DNA from: Bergeyella_A cardium
GTDB taxonomy: Bacteria > Bacteroidota > Bacteroidia > Flavobacteriales > Weeksellaceae
Length of the DNA: 64,000 nucleotides
Assembly (NCBI RefSeq): GCF_030012605.2
Contig: NZ_CP114055.2
Direction: 5' to 3' (one strand)
In this document: positions 61,765-64,000 of the stretch, in pieces
Layout of the letters: each line of letters starts with the position of its first letter
Numbering within the stretch: the first letter of the stretch is position 1
Translations under genes and position numbers: made by a program
The notes under the pieces: model-generated
What the model saw: the letters and a program-made list of their open reading frames with translations, nothing else
The model's database searches: none
What the model was told of the DNA's origin: nothing

Positions 61765-61798
61765 AAAAAGAGACTTAAAATATTTTAAGTCTCTTTTT
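61765..61798. terminator. Bidirectional terminator for the ferredoxin gene and tRNA-Cys
   Basis: A perfect 16-bp inverted repeat (61765-61780 with 61783-61798) around TA, with AAAAA and TTTTT ends, so it can stop the plus-strand ferredoxin transcript and the reverse-strand tRNA transcript. Confidence 0.88.
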
Positions 61799-61800
61799 TG

Positions 61801-61871
61801 AGGTACCTAGCGGATTCGAACCGCTGTAGATGGTGTTGCAGACCACTGCCTAGCCACTCGGCCAAAGTACC
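61801..61871 (-). tRNA. tRNA-Cys (anticodon GCA)
   Basis: The reverse strand folds as a cloverleaf. Acceptor GGTACTT pairs with AGGTACC, the D arm contains GGCCGAGTGGCTAGGC, the anticodon stem GTGGT/ACCAT encloses CTGCAAC (GCA), and the T arm is AGCGG-TTCGAAT-CCGCT. The discriminator is T and CCA is not encoded. It ends next to a strong terminator. Confidence 0.93.
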
Positions 61872-61986
61872 TTGTTTAGTGGTTGCAAATGTATATATTT
61901 TTTCTGATAAACGAAAAATTTTATACGAAATTTTAAAGGTTTTTACCTTCCCTCTTTGCACAGGCAAAGCCCAAACTCTAAACTTC

Positions 61987-63054
61987 CTACTGTTTATTGG
62001 TAGAGTATAAATCGTTTACATAATTCTTTATCAGTTGGTCATTCTTACGGGGGCAGATAAGGAGGGCTTCTTCTGTATCTATTACAATATAGTCCTTTAT
62101 ACCATCTATAATCGCCTTTTTATTTTTACTGCCAAGCCTTACAATATTCCCAGAAGCATTATAGACTTTAGTATTATGATTTATTGAATTATTTTCTCCA
62201 TCTTTCTCTGTGTGTTCGTATACGGAAGTCCAAGTTCCTAAGTCACTCCAGCCTAAATCTGCTGGGATTACATAAACATTATCTGCTTTTTCAAGGATGG
62301 CATTGTCTATTGATATTTTTGTAACCTTCGGATAAATAATATCAATGCAAGAATTCTCTTCAGAGCTATTGTACTCACAGGAATTAAACTGATGAAGCAT
62401 TTCTGGCAGATATTTACTGAATGATTTCAGAATAACCTTAGCATTCCAGATAAAAATCCCTGCATTCCAAAGGAAATCTCCACTTTCAAGGAAGGATTTT
62501 GCTATTTCCAAATCGGGTTTTTCGGTAAAGGTCTTTACTTTATAATAGTCTGCCTTCTCGGTAGGCAGATACTGAATATATCCATAGCCTGTGTCGGGGC
62601 GTGTAGGGGTAATCCCCAATGTAATGAGGTATTCGTTTTCCGATGCCAGCTGAAGTGCCATATTAATCTTCTGCTGAAAACGGTTTTCGTTTAATATTAA
62701 GTGATCAGCGGGGAGAACTACAATATTTGCATCGGGGTTTTTATGGCTTATTTTATTCACCATATAGAGATTGCAGGCTGCGGTATTCTTCATCATCGGC
62801 TCGCCTACGATATTTTCTGGTAGCACCTCTGGTAGCTGCTCTTTACACACTTCTATATAGTCTCTATTGGTTATTACGAAGATATTTTCGGCAGGGATTA
62901 TTTTAGAAATCCTTTGATAAGTCTGCTGAATCATCGTATTTCCTGTGCCTAATATATCCAAAAACTGCTTTGGAAACTCTTGAGTACTCAGCGGCCAGAA
63001 ACGGCTACCTATCCCTCCTGCCATTATAATACAATACTTATTATTATTCTCCAT
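61987..63054 (-). CDS. manC: Mannose-1-phosphate guanylyltransferase
   Basis: This 355-residue enzyme makes GDP-mannose from mannose-1-phosphate and GTP, feeding glycan and fucose synthesis. The pyrophosphorylase signature is IIMAGGIGSRFWPLSTQEFPKQFL near the start; ADHLI, FTEKPD, FLWNAGIFIWNA and DLGWSDLGTW follow. It lacks a phosphomannose isomerase domain. The start at 63054 (MENNNKYCI) overlaps the end of the SprT-like gene by 11 bp, so the two are translated from one message. Confidence 0.95.
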   Translation of the reverse strand: MENNNKYCIIMAGGIGSRFWPLSTQEFPKQFLDILGTGNTMIQQTYQRISKIIPAENIFVITNRDYIEVCKEQLPEVLPENIVGEPMMKNTAACNLYMVNKISHKNPDANIVVLPADHLILNENRFQQKINMALQLASENEYLITLGITPTRPDTGYGYIQYLPTEKADYYKVKTFTEKPDLEIAKSFLESGDFLWNAGIFIWNAKVILKSFSKYLPEMLHQFNSCEYNSSEENSCIDIIYPKVTKISIDNAILEKADNVYVIPADLGWSDLGTWTSVYEHTEKDGENNSINHNTKVYNASGNIVRLGSKNKKAIIDGIKDYIVIDTEEALLICPRKNDQLIKNYVNDLYSTNKQ

Positions 63055-63646
63055 TTTGTTTTTTTCTTTGTACAAGAGTAACGGATTTAAACATATACTT
63101 CTTATCCGTACTTAAATTCTGGCAAAGATAATTTTTTTTCCGCTTTTCTATGAGCTTATACACCTGCTTTCGGTAGATAAACTCCTCTCCCATCGCGAGA
63201 TTTTCTATATAGACGCCATCTGTAGTCTCGGGTTCTGGGCGGAAGTACCTCACCAAATCTTCACTTGCCATAAAATTCGCTTTCGGAGATTTGGAAAACT
63301 TTATCAGCAGAGGTCTTGCTTCCTCTTTGTATACGGGCAGGCTTTCCAATATCATATTTCCAAAGGTGAGCTTCCACTCTTTACCGTGTGGGGGTATCCT
63401 CCTTCCGAATTTTTCAAAGGCGAGGAGATGTGCCAGCTCGTGAGTAAGCACAAAGAAGAACAACTCAGGCTCGAGGGTAGAATTAAGCGTAATCTTATGG
63501 CTATCATTGGGGAGTTTTATATAATCTCCCTGCTTAGAATGCCTGTCTCGGGTAATGTGTATATGAATACGATAGCTCCCAAACCACTTTTTAAGGTAAG
63601 GGAGCGTGTGTTCTGGTAAAAATTTCGGCAATAGGTTTATAGACAC
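63044..63646 (-). CDS. SprT-like zinc metalloprotease domain protein
   Basis: This is a roughly 200-residue protein with the zinc-binding LTHELAHLLAFEKFGRRIPPHGKEWK motif (HExxH and a third histidine). The N-terminal LPKFLPEHTLPYLKKWFGSYRIHI is typical of Bacteroidota SprT-like proteins. I place the start at the GTG at 63646. The longest frame begins with a TTG at 63661, but that TTG is itself the end of a TATCTTTG promoter box (63659-63666). Protease activity is uncertain for short members of the family. It is the first gene of a pair with manC. Confidence 0.85.
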   Translation of the reverse strand: MSINLLPKFLPEHTLPYLKKWFGSYRIHIHITRDRHSKQGDYIKLPNDSHKITLNSTLEPELFFFVLTHELAHLLAFEKFGRRIPPHGKEWKLTFGNMILESLPVYKEEARPLLIKFSKSPKANFMASEDLVRYFRPEPETTDGVYIENLAMGEEFIYRKQVYKLIEKRKKNYLCQNLSTDKKYMFKSVTLVQRKKQNGE

Positions 63647-63658
63647 TCTTTTTTTCGG

Positions 63659-63666
63659 CAAAGATA
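63659..63666 (-). promoter_or_regulatory. -7 element of the sprT-manC pair (TATCTTTG, reverse strand)
   Basis: CAAAGATA on the plus strand, 12 nt before the GTG start at 63646 and overlapping the TTG that would otherwise be called as start. Confidence 0.55.
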
Positions 63667-63679
63667 ATACTAAGCCCCA

Positions 63680-64000
63680 TTAAAGGCTAAACGGTAAGCC
63701 AGCATAGAAGTCCAAAAGCTTGAGCTGGAAGATATAATTAAACTTCGCTTGTGCCACCGAGCCTTGTGCATTCGCATAATTATTCCTCGCGATATTCACA
63801 TCATAGATGGTGGTGCGCCCTGCCTCATAGCTCTTCTCGGCAAAATCAAGTGCCAGCTCTGCCGACTTCTCCGCTTCTACGGCAGAGATGTAGATTTCAT
63901 AATTGCTCTGTGCGGTATATTCGGCTCGTTGTACATTTTGTAGCACCTCCTGCTTCTGCTGCTGGAGGTTGGTTTTTGCGAGCTCCTCGCTGAGCTTCGC
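63680..64000 (-). CDS. TolC family outer-membrane efflux protein, C-terminal part
   Basis: The reverse strand is open from the window edge to a TAA at 63680-63682. The 106 visible residues form the last helical hairpin of a TolC-type channel: a Gln/Glu-rich coiled segment (LAKTNLQQQKQEVLQNVQRAEYTAQSNYEIY), ALDFAEKSYEAGRTTIYDVNIARNNYANAQGSVAQAKFNYIFQLKLLDFYAGLPFSL. The pattern AG-x-T-x-(I)YDV is a family hallmark. The rest, and probably partner RND pump genes, lie to the right of the window. Confidence 0.85.
   Translation of the reverse strand, partial: AKLSEELAKTNLQQQKQEVLQNVQRAEYTAQSNYEIYISAVEAEKSAELALDFAEKSYEAGRTTIYDVNIARNNYANAQGSVAQAKFNYIFQLKLLDFYAGLPFSL

Noticed and set aside
1..64000. 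Insertion sequences or prophage
   Set aside because: No transposase, integrase or phage structural gene was recognised in any frame; only small repeats and gene remnants were found.

Overview
The window is a chromosomal segment of a Bacteroidota bacterium of class Flavobacteriia, most likely from the Weeksellaceae/Chryseobacterium group; I cannot name the genus. The evidence is a type IX secretion sorting domain, Bacteroidota-restricted families (DUF6168 beside atpB, DUF3822, DUF6850, DUF4876, PorV/PorQ), the TAnnTTTG type of -7 promoter element upstream of many genes, and weak or absent Shine-Dalgarno sequences. Most of it is ordinary core genome. I see no complete insertion sequence, prophage or CRISPR array.

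Layout. 1-14.3 kb: end of an ATP synthase cluster (atpB, DUF6168), clpP, mfd, recJ-nadD-DUF3817, guaB, ruvC, a two-component system, trmB and tRNA-Arg(CCT). 14.4-22.4 kb: a PadR-PspC pair, the 2-oxoglutarate dehydrogenase genes sucA-sucB, hemB and a very small T9SS sorting-domain protein. 22.4-27.3 kb: a visibly AT-rich accessory patch with a hypothetical membrane protein, the 3' remnant of a restriction-modification methylase, and a four-gene sugar cassette (glycosyltransferase, DegT aminotransferase, WbqC, N-formyltransferase). 27.4-36.3 kb: mdh, a quinol nitric oxide reductase, a polysaccharide flippase, an outer-membrane beta-barrel protein and DUF3822. 36.4-48.3 kb: tamB divergent from tsaD, an Lrp/AsnC regulator, a four-gene operon matching the mycobacterial polyprenyl-phosphoryl-arabinose pathway (UbiA, DprE1, DprE2 plus a HAD phosphatase), and serine dehydratase. 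48.5-64 kb: DUF2207-LemA, a nonsense-mutated TonB-receptor tail, PorV/PorQ protein, a DMT transporter, pdxH/yqgE, a 57-residue protein, a DUF4876 lipoprotein with a DUF6850 barrel, GT2, DUF3108, a ferredoxin reductase with its ferredoxin, tRNA-Cys(GCA), manC, a SprT-like protein and the end of a TolC-family gene.

How the genes work together. Energy metabolism is represented by atpB, sucAB, mdh and the quinol NO reductase. Envelope building is a recurring theme: flippase, TamB, the arabinose-lipid operon, the N-formyl sugar cassette, GDP-mannose synthesis, GT2 and several outer-membrane barrels. Many promoters lie only 4-14 nt before the start codon, so several mRNAs are probably leaderless, and this evidence was used to correct a number of start codons.

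The most interesting structures are the arabinose-lipid operon; a set of intergenic minisatellites with periods of about 22 or 42 bp (13.88, 35.29, 48.38, 51.10 and 52.60 kb), one of which keeps its spacer but changes its palindrome in every copy; dispersed intergenic repeats that have rewritten the 3' end of mfd; and helically phased direct repeats upstream of the Lrp/AsnC gene.
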